A DNA stretch of 20,409 bases from positions 1 through 20,409 of the forward strand of contig DASUWQ010000241.1 of assembly GCA_036378375.1 (NCBI GenBank), given 5' to 3'. The notes under the pieces were generated by a model. The model did not search any database and was not told where the DNA came from. It saw nothing but the letters and a program-made list of their open reading frames with translations. Below, piece by piece: positions 7,589-14,691 of the stretch. A program made the translations under genes and the position numbers. This DNA is from JAFAVN01 sp036378375 (GTDB lineage Bacteria > Verrucomicrobiota > Verrucomicrobiia > Chthoniobacterales > JAFAMB01). The number at the start of each line of letters is the position of its first letter. The first letter of the stretch is position 1.

Positions 7589-7616
7589 GAGGTGAGAAGT
7601 GAGAAGTGAGAAGTGA
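7585..7616 (+). repeat. GTGAGAA short tandem repeat
   Basis: About four degenerate copies of GTGAGAA/GTGAGAG begin inside the MBL-gene stop codon. The same unit recurs in the same orientation at 10485-10513, just upstream of the ABC ATPase gene. The two copies therefore bracket the permease and ATPase genes. The remaining bases to 7720 show no gene. Confidence 0.8.
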
Positions 7617-7720
7617 ATGGCTGTTCAAAGCACGCGCTCATTGGTTGATTCGGGAAACGCACTGGATCTCAGTTCACAGCGTTGTCGGTCCCGCGGCCGA
7701 GGGAGCGTTCGCGGCGTTTC

Positions 7721-8779
7721 TTAGCGATTGGATTCCGGGCGTGGGTCGGTGACTTGGGGAACTGGGTTCCGGCCAACATGTGCTAGGGCTGACCGGCGGG
7801 CCTGTAGGCGCTGTAGGAGTAAGGGGACACCGGCACCAATGAGAATTAGGGCGCCGATAACGCACCGTTCCCAGTAGGAGGAAATACCGATAAGGACCAG
7901 GGAGTTATTGATAACGGTGACCAGGAACACGCCGAGGATGGTGCCAAACACCGTTCCGTGGCCGCCGGAGATCCGGGTGCCGCCGAGAACGACAGCAGCG
8001 ATCACGTTCAGCTCGCTGCCAACTAAGTCGAATGGATTGGCTACTCGCGCCTGAGAACTGTGGACAATCCCGGTGACGCCGGCCATGATACCGATCAGGA
8101 CGTAAATTAAGAACTTGGTGCGAGCCACCGGTATCCCTAACCGGCTACAGGCGACCTCGCTTCCGCCGATCGCATAGATGTAACGGCCGAAAGCGGTGAA
8201 CCGCACCAGCCAAGCAATCAGTACGATAGCGGCAATCAAGAATAGGGAGGTGGTGGGCAGACTGAAAAGGCTGCCGTCTGCCAAGCGTCCCCGATAGAGA
8301 AAACTTCTGGATAGGTCCAGCATGGAGTCGGGGATGTCGGTGATGTGTTTACTCCCGAGGAAGGTGAGTAGAAAACCGTGAAAGAAACTCAGGGTCCCAA
8401 GGGTCACGATCAGGGTTGGTAATCGAAATATAGCGATTAAGAGACCGTTGACCGAACCTAAGATCGCACCAATGGCTGCTGCTACCAAGAGGATGGGAAG
8501 GAGCGGCGCGTGCGGGTTGATTAGCACAAACAATTTCACGCTACCGTACATGGCGGTTGCCGCGATAGCGGTAAACGAGACGTCGATCCCGCCTGACAAT
8601 AAGGCGACGTAAACTGACATCGCGAAAATACCGGTGGTAATGCTGTCGCGGACCAGATCCAAGAGGTTGGCTGCACTTAAGAAGACCGGATTTAAGAAGC
8701 CGATCACGATGCACAGCAAAAGCGTTGTTATCAGAATTACGCCTTCGGAAGTGCGGAGATAGCGGGTTAGCCAGCGCAT
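7721..8779 (-). CDS. Sugar ABC transporter permease (RbsC/LsrC type)
   Basis: A 352-residue member of the branched-chain/ribose permease family (BPD_transp_2). Around nine or ten membrane segments are visible. Hallmarks are LLSGGIDVSFTAIAATAMYG near residue 60-80, FRLPTLIVTLGTLSFFHGFL, YAIGGSEVACSRLGIPVART with the coupling-helix pattern, and AAVVLGGTRISGGHGTVFGT ahead of the last helices. A hydrophilic tail of about 30 residues follows. It lies downstream of the double ATPase gene on the same strand and is expected to pair with the divergent second permease at 12305-13261 to form the membrane channel. The substrate is inferred from neighbours to be a ribose-like sugar, possibly methylthioribose. 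Confidence 0.92.
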   Translation of the reverse strand: MRWLTRYLRTSEGVILITTLLLCIVIGFLNPVFLSAANLLDLVRDSITTGIFAMSVYVALLSGGIDVSFTAIAATAMYGSVKLFVLINPHAPLLPILLVAAAIGAILGSVNGLLIAIFRLPTLIVTLGTLSFFHGFLLTFLGSKHITDIPDSMLDLSRSFLYRGRLADGSLFSLPTTSLFLIAAIVLIAWLVRFTAFGRYIYAIGGSEVACSRLGIPVARTKFLIYVLIGIMAGVTGIVHSSQARVANPFDLVGSELNVIAAVVLGGTRISGGHGTVFGTILGVFLVTVINNSLVLIGISSYWERCVIGALILIGAGVPLLLQRLQARRSALAHVGRNPVPQVTDPRPESNR

Positions 8780-8790
8780 GGGTCTTTTAT

Positions 8791-8960
8791 CGTAATCGTC
8801 CTCGTGCTCGGGCTCGTGCTCGAAAATATTGAGTCAGGCAAGGTAGCGTATTCGACGGTGTGACGAATGCAGCGGAATCGGGATCGTTTTGGACACTGAG
8901 GTGCTTCGACCACGCCATACGAAATCGAGGACGAGGACGACGACGAGGACGAGTACGATT
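8791..8960. repeat. Inverted pair of GAGCAC/GAGGAC hexanucleotide repeats
   Basis: Left arm 8791-8823 reads as CTCGTGCTCGGGCTCGTG units; right arm 8925-8960 is the reverse-complement type, GAGGACGAGGACGACGACG and so on, ending GTACGATT opposite the left AATCGT. About 100 bases lie between, with a small hairpin (GTATTCG/CGAATGC near 8848-8871). It fills the gap between the permease and ATPase genes. The same unit family appears at 16066-16245. No convincing gene is present here; Arg/Glu-rich frames are artefacts of the repeat. Confidence 0.75.
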
Positions 8961-8986
8961 AAGCGATGTGAACGCGTTAGCCCTCA

Positions 8987-10477
8987 TCATGATTCCAGCG
9001 TTACCTCCTGAACCAGCGTGTTTAGGTTCAGTCTCTCCACAGGTTGCTCATGCGAGACTCGTCCGTTCGCCAATACTATCACCCGATGGCAAATACTGAG
9101 CACTTCCGGCAAATCATCCGAAACAACGATGACGGCGGTTCCGCGCTGGGCCAGTTGAGCGATAAGCAGGTGGATATCGCGTTTGGAACCCACATCGACT
9201 CCCATCGTCGGTCCGTTGAGAATGAGGACCTTCGGTCCGAGATCGAGATAGCGGGCGATCAAAACGCGTTGTTGGTTTCCACCGGACAACGTTTGTACCG
9301 GGGCGGTTCCCTCCGGAGCTTTGATATTCAGTTGCTTGATATAGCCTTGGCCGTCCGCGCGGATTTGGCGGAAATCCAGCAATCCGCCGCGGGTCCTGCG
9401 CCAAAGGTTACCAATCAAGATGTTGTCGAAAATCTCTTGTTCGAGGAACAACCCTTCATTGAGCCGGTCTTCGGGGATGTAGCCGATTCCAAGGGCCTGA
9501 GCTTCTAGCACACTGCGCGGCGAAATCGGTTTGCCCGCGAGCAAGATCCTCCCGCCGGCTGGAGGCGTTTTGCCGGACAGGCTGATAGCGAGCTCGCTTC
9601 GGCCGGAGCCGAGCAAGCCGGTTAGCCCGAGGATTTCTCCGGCTTTGACCTCGAAAGTTACATCATAAAAAAGTGGTGGCAGCGTCAACGATTCAACTCG
9701 GAGAAGCGGTGAGGCGGTTGGTTCTGGCGCTGGCGGTTGCAATCGTTCCACGAGAATCTGGCGGCCAGTGATCGCCTGGCTGAGGTCGGCGGTCGAAAAA
9801 TTTGTGATGGGTCCGGTGGCAACAACCTTGCCGTTCCGGAGAACCGTAACTTCGTCGCAGATTTCGTAGATCTCTTCGAGCTTATGGGTGACGAAAATAA
9901 AACTGACACCTTGCTGGCCGACGGATCGGACGATCTTGAATAAGGCCTTAACCTCGCGGCGAGTGAGCGCCGAGGTGGGTTCATCCATGATGATGATCTT
10001 TGATCGGTTCCGCAGAGCCCGGGCGATCGCCACCAATTGTTGATTAGCGACAGGCAAATCCTCGACCAAGGTTTCGAGCGGAATGTCGACGTTCATCTGC
10101 GTCAACGTTTCCTGCGCGTGCTGCTTCATTTGCCGGAAATTGGCGAATTTTCGGCGCCGGGAGACGCTGTCCAGAAAAGTGATATTCTCGAAGACTGTCA
10201 GGTTGGGCAGGAGAGAAAAATCCTGATAAATGATACTGAGACCGAGCCCGATGCGTTTAAGCGCGTTGTCACGAGTCGCATCGTGCCCGTCGATAATCAC
10301 GGTACCGGTATCGGCGCTCAGGGTACCGGAAATGATCTTGATCAAAGTCGATTTCCCAGACCCGTTCTCGCCGGCTAGACAATGCACAGAAGCCGCCCCA
10401 ACAGAGAGAGTGACATCCTGGAGGACCGGGACTCGGACGTAGGTTTTTGAAATGTTCTGAGCTAGGAGCGACGCCAC
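8987..10477 (-). CDS. Sugar ABC transporter, tandem ATP-binding protein (RbsA/LsrA type)
   Basis: A 496-residue protein with two fused nucleotide-binding domains, the usual length for RbsA/LsrA/XylG. Domain 1: Walker A GENGSGKS (36-43), Q-loop IYQDF (83-87), signature-position LPVANQQ (141-147), Walker B IIIMDEPTSA (161-170), switch VTHKL (196-200). Domain 2: GLLGSGRS (287-294, Lys to Arg as usual in this family), IPEDRLNEG, LSGGNQQ (398-404), and LILNGPTMGVDVG (418-430), where the usual Asp-Glu is Asn421-Gly422. So site 2 is degenerate and domain 1 should supply most ATPase activity. The start is GTG 10477, with repeat sequence directly upstream. It lies between the binding-protein and permease genes on one strand. 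Confidence 0.93.
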   Translation of the reverse strand: MASLLAQNISKTYVRVPVLQDVTLSVGAASVHCLAGENGSGKSTLIKIISGTLSADTGTVIIDGHDATRDNALKRIGLGLSIIYQDFSLLPNLTVFENITFLDSVSRRRKFANFRQMKQHAQETLTQMNVDIPLETLVEDLPVANQQLVAIARALRNRSKIIIMDEPTSALTRREVKALFKIVRSVGQQGVSFIFVTHKLEEIYEICDEVTVLRNGKVVATGPITNFSTADLSQAITGRQILVERLQPPAPEPTASPLLRVESLTLPPLFYDVTFEVKAGEILGLTGLLGSGRSELAISLSGKTPPAGGRILLAGKPISPRSVLEAQALGIGYIPEDRLNEGLFLEQEIFDNILIGNLWRRTRGGLLDFRQIRADGQGYIKQLNIKAPEGTAPVQTLSGGNQQRVLIARYLDLGPKVLILNGPTMGVDVGSKRDIHLLIAQLAQRGTAVIVVSDDLPEVLSICHRVIVLANGRVSHEQPVERLNLNTLVQEVTLES

Positions 10478-10484
10478 CTTGGGA

Positions 10485-10513
10485 GTGAGAAGTGATTGGT
10501 GAGAGGTGAGAAG
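10485..10513 (+). repeat. GTGAGAA short repeat, second copy
   Basis: GTGAGAAGTGATTGGTGAG and following bases match the unit at 7585-7616 in the same orientation. It sits only seven bases upstream of the ATPase GTG start, so on the coding strand the leader is pyrimidine-rich and lacks a Shine-Dalgarno sequence. Confidence 0.75.
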
Positions 10514-10518
10514 AATCT

Positions 10519-10659
10519 AACCGCGAAATGACACGAATGTACGCGAATAAACAAAGCCCTTTAGAAACCACCCGTGGCGCCGCATGAGAATATATCTGTG
10601 TCTGTCTGCGTTCATCTGCGGTTGGATTTAGGTCTTAGTCTTCGCGTCTATTCGCGGTT
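10519..10659. repeat. Inverted repeat, CGCGAA/TCTGCG family
   Basis: AACCGCGAAATGACACGAA (10519-10537) pairs with TTCGCGTCTATTCGCGGTT (10641-10659) with 16 of 19 matches. Inside, TCTGCGTTCATCTGCGGTT (10605-10623) is 18/19 identical to 12124-12142, so this element and the one at 11899-12178 belong to a common repeat family. No gene is seen in the gap. Confidence 0.7.
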
Positions 10660-10690
10660 GTGCTTCGCTTTGCAGCTACACGATCAACAA

Positions 10691-10714
10691 AAGACCGGCT
10701 GAAAAGCCGGTCTT
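10691..10714 (-). terminator. Rho-independent terminator-like hairpin after the binding-protein gene
   Basis: AAGACCGGCT (10691-10700) and AGCCGGTCTT (10705-10714) form a perfect ten-base stem with a GAAA/TTTC loop. On the minus strand it is followed by TTGTTG, giving a modest U-rich tail. It stands about 32 bases after the stop of the substrate-binding gene and before the ATPase gene, a position where many ABC operons partly terminate so that the binding protein is made in excess. Confidence 0.75.
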
Positions 10715-10746
10715 GAGGGACTTCGTTGCGGAAAAGGGGGGCGCCG

Positions 10747-11739
10747 TTAGAAGTCGAATTTGTCCATGTTGTCTTTGGTGCAGTCGGTCCAGCCGCTGCC
10801 GAAAATTACTTTGCCGGCCAGGCGGATCTTGTTGTAGCCGGTAACGCCGAGGTCCATGCCGTCGGTAACCTTTTGACCGTTCAACACCATGACCGCGACT
10901 TTGTTCATGAGGTAACCGGCATCCGCTGAATCCCAGAAGGAGATTACACGAACCGCCCCTGACGGAAGGTATTTCTTAACCAGGGAAGGTACACCCGTGC
11001 CGACCACTGCCACCTTGTCTTGGAGTCCGGCTTCTTCCACCGCGAGTCCGCAACCGGGAGCATCGGTTGATGCGCTCCCTTGAAAGCCTCGGAGATTAGG
11101 GTGGGACCGCAGCAATTCCTTCGCTTTGGCGTAGGAGACCTGTTGGTCATCGTTGGTCTCGACCTTATCAACTGCGAGTTTCATCTTCGGATATTTCTTT
11201 TTCTGTAAAGCAATGGCAGCGTCCGCCCATTGGTTATGGGTCTTTGAGGTCAGGCTTCCTACCATGACCACGTATTCGCCCTCATAATTCATGGCCTTGG
11301 CTAGGTTCTCCATGATGTGTTCACCGAAGGCGGAATTGTCGAACGCCTCAATATCGTAATCGGCGTTCTGAATATCAGACGCCTCATGCGTGATGACGAC
11401 GATATGATTGTCCAGGGCCTTTTTCAGCACCGGTTCCATGGCGGGCGGTTGGAACGGAACGACACATATGGCGTCGACCTTTTTAGCGATCAGATCTTCC
11501 ACGATCTGGTTTTGCTGAGCGGAATCGGTGGTCGGTGGTCCAAGCTGCTCCGTAGTGTTACCGGTGTCGGTGGCGAATTTCTTCACCCCGGTTTCCATGT
11601 GGTTGAACCAGTTGATACCGCTGATCTTAACAACGGTGGCGATATTGTATTTTTTATCTGCGGCGAGGCCGGTGGCGGCGAAAGCGGCCAGCAGACCGAG
11701 CCCGATTAGAGGGACGGGTTTTCTGATGAATTGACGCAT
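10747..11739 (-). CDS. Periplasmic sugar-binding protein, LsrB/RhaS-like (peripla_BP_4)
   Basis: Predicted 330 residues from ATG 11739. The N-terminus MRQFIRKPVPLIGLGLLAAF is a signal peptide with probable cleavage after GLAA (residue 27). An in-frame ATG at 11826 would put 29 extra polar residues before it and is disfavoured. The mature part is a two-lobed type I binding protein: VDAICVVPFQPPAMEPVLKK, VVMVGSLTSKTHNQWADAAI, a VVGTG strand, and VRVISFWDSADAGYLMNKVA, with a C-terminus ending TKDNMDKFDF much like the NKENIGKYDF end of LsrB. That points to the AI-2/rhamnose/ribose-derivative binding group. It supplies the importer formed by the ATPase and the two permeases. With mtnK and mtnA adjacent, 5-methylthioribose is the best substrate guess, but this is inference. 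Confidence 0.88.
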   Translation of the reverse strand: MRQFIRKPVPLIGLGLLAAFAATGLAADKKYNIATVVKISGINWFNHMETGVKKFATDTGNTTEQLGPPTTDSAQQNQIVEDLIAKKVDAICVVPFQPPAMEPVLKKALDNHIVVITHEASDIQNADYDIEAFDNSAFGEHIMENLAKAMNYEGEYVVMVGSLTSKTHNQWADAAIALQKKKYPKMKLAVDKVETNDDQQVSYAKAKELLRSHPNLRGFQGSASTDAPGCGLAVEEAGLQDKVAVVGTGVPSLVKKYLPSGAVRVISFWDSADAGYLMNKVAVMVLNGQKVTDGMDLGVTGYNKIRLAGKVIFGSGWTDCTKDNMDKFDF

Positions 11740-11898
11740 AGCTAGGGGGGCGAATTGTTTACGCTTGCGCGGAAACGCTAGTGGACCATGCGAGGAGAAG
11801 AACGTGTGGTCAAGCAAATCCCACATCCCCTGAACTTTTGTTCCACCAGCACGCGGTAAGGATCAGTCCCACTCTTCTGAGAGTCCCAAAAATTCAAT

Positions 11899-12178
11899 AA
11901 TAGCCGCAAAAGAACGCAAAAAACGAACCGCCGATGGACACGACTGAACGCGAACAAAAGGCTCAACCCCAGATGGACGCAGGTATACTCAGATTAGGAT
12001 TATCCGTAGGCTGGGTAGACTGGTACGAGATCCGACCACGTCCAAGGATCGCAAGACGTCGCGAGCGGTAAACTACTTCAGGACGAAAGCCGTCATCGAA
12101 GCTCAGAACCAAATCTGCGTAAATCTGCGTCCATCTGCGGTTCGTTTCTTGCGTCCTTTGCGATCTTTTGCGGCTATT
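11899..12178. repeat. Long imperfect inverted repeat in divergent promoter region
   Basis: Left arm 11899-11939 (AATAGCCGCAAAAGAACGCA, then AACGAACCG and GATGGAC) is the reverse complement of right arm 12129-12178, apart from an indel of about ten bases and a few substitutions. Further inside, CAGATGGACGCAG near 11970 is a second matching piece. The core includes the 19-base TCTGCGTCCATCTGCGGTT shared with 10605-10623. The element occupies most of the 565-base gap between the divergent binding-protein and second-permease genes, so promoters for both must lie within or beside it. I see no gene in this gap. Confidence 0.75.
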
Positions 12179-12242
12179 CCACATTTGAGGATTCGGATGA
12201 GCTGAGACTCATCTCCATCGATCCTCTTTATTTGGTATCCGG

Positions 12243-12263
12243 TATCTGCTATTTGCTATTCGG
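12243..12263 (+). promoter_or_regulatory. Upstream element TATCTGCTATTTGCTATTCG, copy 1
   Basis: This 20-base sequence lies 41 bases before the ATG of the second permease gene, which is directly preceded by a C-run (CCCCCAATGAA). The same sequence, with one extra TGCTATT unit, occurs in the same gene-relative orientation before mtnK, again with a C-run and CAATGAA. It may be a shared cis element or a dispersed repeat. Confidence 0.4.
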
Positions 12264-12304
12264 TTGGCCTCACAAGCGAGGCAGCGCTCCAAGAACTTCC
12301 CCCA

Positions 12305-13261
12305 ATGAATGAGAGTTTCCGCTACGTCCTCCGGCTTGCGATATTTACCGTGGTGATTTTCGCGACGTTTTGTTGCCTGGACGTTCGCGCGTTCCTTTCC
12401 GGAGCGAATATGAGCTCGATGGCGTACCAGTTGCCGCAATTCGCTTTGTTGGCGCTGGCGATTCATCCGACGATGTTGACCGGCGGGATCGATCTTAGCG
12501 TTGTGAGCGTAGCGAACCTTGCTGCCATCGCCGCAGCGTTTACGATGAAAGCCGGGCCCCCCTGGTTCATTGGGTTGGCGATCCTGGTTGCTCTGCTCCT
12601 CGGCTGTGTCACGGGTGCGATTAACGGTTTCCTGGTTGCTGGAGCCAGGTTACCGGCGATTCTAGCGACGCTCGGTACCCTCCAATTTTTCGCCGGGATC
12701 TCTATTCTTTGGACGCATGGCAGCTCAATTACCGGTCTGCCAGCCGGTTATTCCGCGGTCGGCAATGCCGCGTTCTTCGGGATTCCCGTCCCTTTGATTG
12801 TGTTTTTGCTCGTTCTGGTCGCAATTTATTTGATAACCCAGCGCACACCTCTGGGTAAACAGATGCGGCTTTACGGAACAAATCCGCGGGCGGCGGTTTT
12901 TGCCGGGATACCGACGTTTCGAATCTTGGTTATCACTTACATGATCAGCGGGATTACCGCCGCGGTCGGTGGATTGGTGATTCTGTCTGCGGCTAACAGC
13001 GCAAATGCAGATTATGGTACTTCTTTTCTGCTTTTGAGCGTGCTCATTAATATCCTGGCCGGCGTGAACCCAAATGGCGGATCTGGAACTGTAATCGGCT
13101 TGATCCTGGCGGTTTTATCGCTGCAGTTCTTGTCGAGCGGACTGAATTTGTTGGCCGTGAACACGTTCGCCAAGGATCTGCTTTACGGCATGTTACTGGT
13201 TACCGTCATGGTGGTGAACCGGCTGCAGGGGCGAATTCATTCGACGCGCGCGAAAGCGTGA
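12305..13261 (+). CDS. Sugar ABC transporter permease (RbsC/LsrD type), second subunit
   Basis: A 318-residue permease of the ribose family with nine or ten membrane segments. Hallmarks are HPTMLTGGIDLSVVSVANLA near residues 55-75, ARLPAILATLGTLQFFAGIS, YGTNPRAAVFAGIPTFRILV and LLSVLINILAGVNPNGGSGT. It is clearly a paralogue of the product of 7721-8779, and LsrC/LsrD-type importers use two such different permeases. It is transcribed away from the binding protein, ATPase and first permease and towards mtnA. ATG 12305 is preceded by CCCCC rather than a Shine-Dalgarno sequence. A second in-frame ATG is found downstream at the membrane segment, but the upstream one fits family length. Confidence 0.9.
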   Translation: MNESFRYVLRLAIFTVVIFATFCCLDVRAFLSGANMSSMAYQLPQFALLALAIHPTMLTGGIDLSVVSVANLAAIAAAFTMKAGPPWFIGLAILVALLLGCVTGAINGFLVAGARLPAILATLGTLQFFAGISILWTHGSSITGLPAGYSAVGNAAFFGIPVPLIVFLLVLVAIYLITQRTPLGKQMRLYGTNPRAAVFAGIPTFRILVITYMISGITAAVGGLVILSAANSANADYGTSFLLLSVLINILAGVNPNGGSGTVIGLILAVLSLQFLSSGLNLLAVNTFAKDLLYGMLLVTVMVVNRLQGRIHSTRAKA

Positions 13262-13264
13262 GTG

Positions 13265-13585
13265 CGAAACGGCGAAAGGGGCGAAACGGCGAAGGGGCGA
13301 CCGAAACCCCGCGGCGGTAGGGGGAAAACTCGGGGCGCCGAGCGTGTGGTTTCATTCTGAGGGTGATCGCGCCGATTTTGAGCCGGGACTCTTTGCGGAC
13401 CACGTTTCGAAAATTGATGCGGATAGAACGAGGATGTTCGGTCAGAAGATGGCGCGCTACCCCAAAGAAGCGGCTCAAAACCGGCGCGAAGTAGGCTGAA
13501 GCAGTAAAAACACGCCAAACGCGCCGAGTTTTTCGCCCTACCAACGCGTGGTTTCGGTCGCCCCTTCGCCGTTTCGCCCTTTCGC
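13265..13585. repeat. About 320-base end-to-end imperfect palindrome between convergent genes
   Basis: The ends are near-perfect inverted repeats: GGCGAAAGGGGCGAAACGGC onward (13271-13307) against 13549-13585, with one extra G. The complementarity continues inward: GGTAGGG with GAAAA and ACTCGG; then TCGCGCCGATTTTGAGCCG (13365-13383) against its complement at 13471-13489 with one mismatch. Two 46-base blocks between these points keep the same length in both arms. The whole gap could fold as a single long hairpin. It separates the second permease (+) from mtnA (-) and may serve as a two-way terminator. Open frames here are repeat artefacts. Confidence 0.85.
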
Positions 13586-13587
13586 CA

Positions 13588-14691
13588 TCATCGCTGCTTT
13601 TCCGCTTCCTCGCGCAACTTGGTCATTTCTTCGGGCAAGGGAGGGAAGACCCCAAATTCTGTAACTAAACCAGTGACAAAACGACGCGGAGTAACATCAA
13701 AGGCGTAGTTTAGGGCGCTGCTACCCTCTGGCGTTAGTTGTACGCTTTCGATTTTTCCAGCGGAGGTCAGCCCTGAAATCACGGTGACTTCTTCTGGGGC
13801 TCGGGTTTCGATGGGAATGCTCTTCACGCCATCCTCAATGGTCCAATCGATGGTTGAGACCGGTAAGGCGACATAGAAGGGCACGCGATTGTCGTGGGCG
13901 GCTAATGCTTTCAGATAAGTCCCGATCTTGTTGCAGACGTCACCGCCAGCCGTGGTGCGGTCGCTGCCGACGATGCAAAGGTCGACCTGCCCATGTTGCA
14001 TGATATGGCCACCGGCGTTGTCGACGATAACCGTGTGGGGAACTCCATGATGACCCAGTTCCCACGCCGTCAGGGATGCTCCTTGGTTACGTGGCCGAGT
14101 CTCGTCCACCCAGACGTGCACGGGGATACCCGCATCGAATGCCTTGTAGATCGGCGCTAGAGCGGTTCCCCAGTCCACGGTTGCTAACCAACCCGCGTTA
14201 CAGTGGGTGAGGACGTTTATTGGACGCGATCGTTGCACACTGTCCCAGGCTTGCTGGATCAAAGCTTTCCCGTGCTCACCGATGGAAGAACAATTGGCCA
14301 CGTCTTCGTCTGCGATATCTTTAGCGGTGGCAAAGGCCACGGCTGCGCGTTCACCGGGCGTAAGTGCGAGCAAGACGGATCGCATCCGATCGAGTGCCCA
14401 GCGTAAGTTAACCGCGGTGGGGCGCGACGCGAACAGCACCTCATAGGCACGTTCAAAAGCTTTGTCACTTGGATCAGCGGTCATGGCCAGAGCAATCCCA
14501 TAACCAGCAGAAGCACCAATTAACGGTGCGCCTCGTACGACCATGTTACGGATTCCGGAGACGGCATCCTCCAAAGTCCGCCATTCAACCACTTTGAAGA
14601 CGTGAGGTAGTAAAGTCTGATCGAGCACGTTGACAGATCGACCGTCAGCGCTTAGCCAAATAGTTCGATAAGGTTGGCCGTCAACTTTCAT
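13588..14691 (-). CDS. mtnA: S-methyl-5-thioribose-1-phosphate isomerase
   Basis: A 367-residue enzyme that converts 5-methylthioribose 1-phosphate to 5-methylthioribulose 1-phosphate in methionine salvage. The family signatures are complete: VVRGAPLIGASAGYGIA (residues 51-67), the catalytic cysteine C164 in LTHCNAG (161-167), VDETRPRNQG (195-204), and the catalytic aspartate D244 in VGSDRTTAGGDVCNKIGTY (241-259). These correspond to Cys160 and Asp240 of the Bacillus protein. Related ribose-1,5-bisphosphate isomerases and eIF2B subunits lack this combination with a neighbouring MTR kinase. Its ATG overlaps the 3' end of mtnK by 11 bases, so translation is probably coupled. Confidence 0.95.
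   Translation of the reverse strand: MKVDGQPYRTIWLSADGRSVNVLDQTLLPHVFKVVEWRTLEDAVSGIRNMVVRGAPLIGASAGYGIALAMTADPSDKAFERAYEVLFASRPTAVNLRWALDRMRSVLLALTPGERAAVAFATAKDIADEDVANCSSIGEHGKALIQQAWDSVQRSRPINVLTHCNAGWLATVDWGTALAPIYKAFDAGIPVHVWVDETRPRNQGASLTAWELGHHGVPHTVIVDNAGGHIMQHGQVDLCIVGSDRTTAGGDVCNKIGTYLKALAAHDNRVPFYVALPVSTIDWTIEDGVKSIPIETRAPEEVTVISGLTSAGKIESVQLTPEGSSALNYAFDVTPRRFVTGLVTEFGVFPPLPEEMTKLREEAEKQR

Noticed and set aside
8787..8990. Arg-rich open frames over the GAGCAC/GAGGAC repeats, also at 15980-16318
   Set aside because: They translate hexanucleotide repeats into RARARA or SCSCSG strings and match no protein pattern.
7585..10513. GTGAGAA repeats as attachment sites of a mobile element
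   Set aside because: They bracket two transporter genes but no integrase or transposase lies between, and the unit is low-complexity.
13206..13544. Open frames inside the long palindrome
   Set aside because: They run through the inverted-repeat arms and into the ends of real genes, with no domain features.
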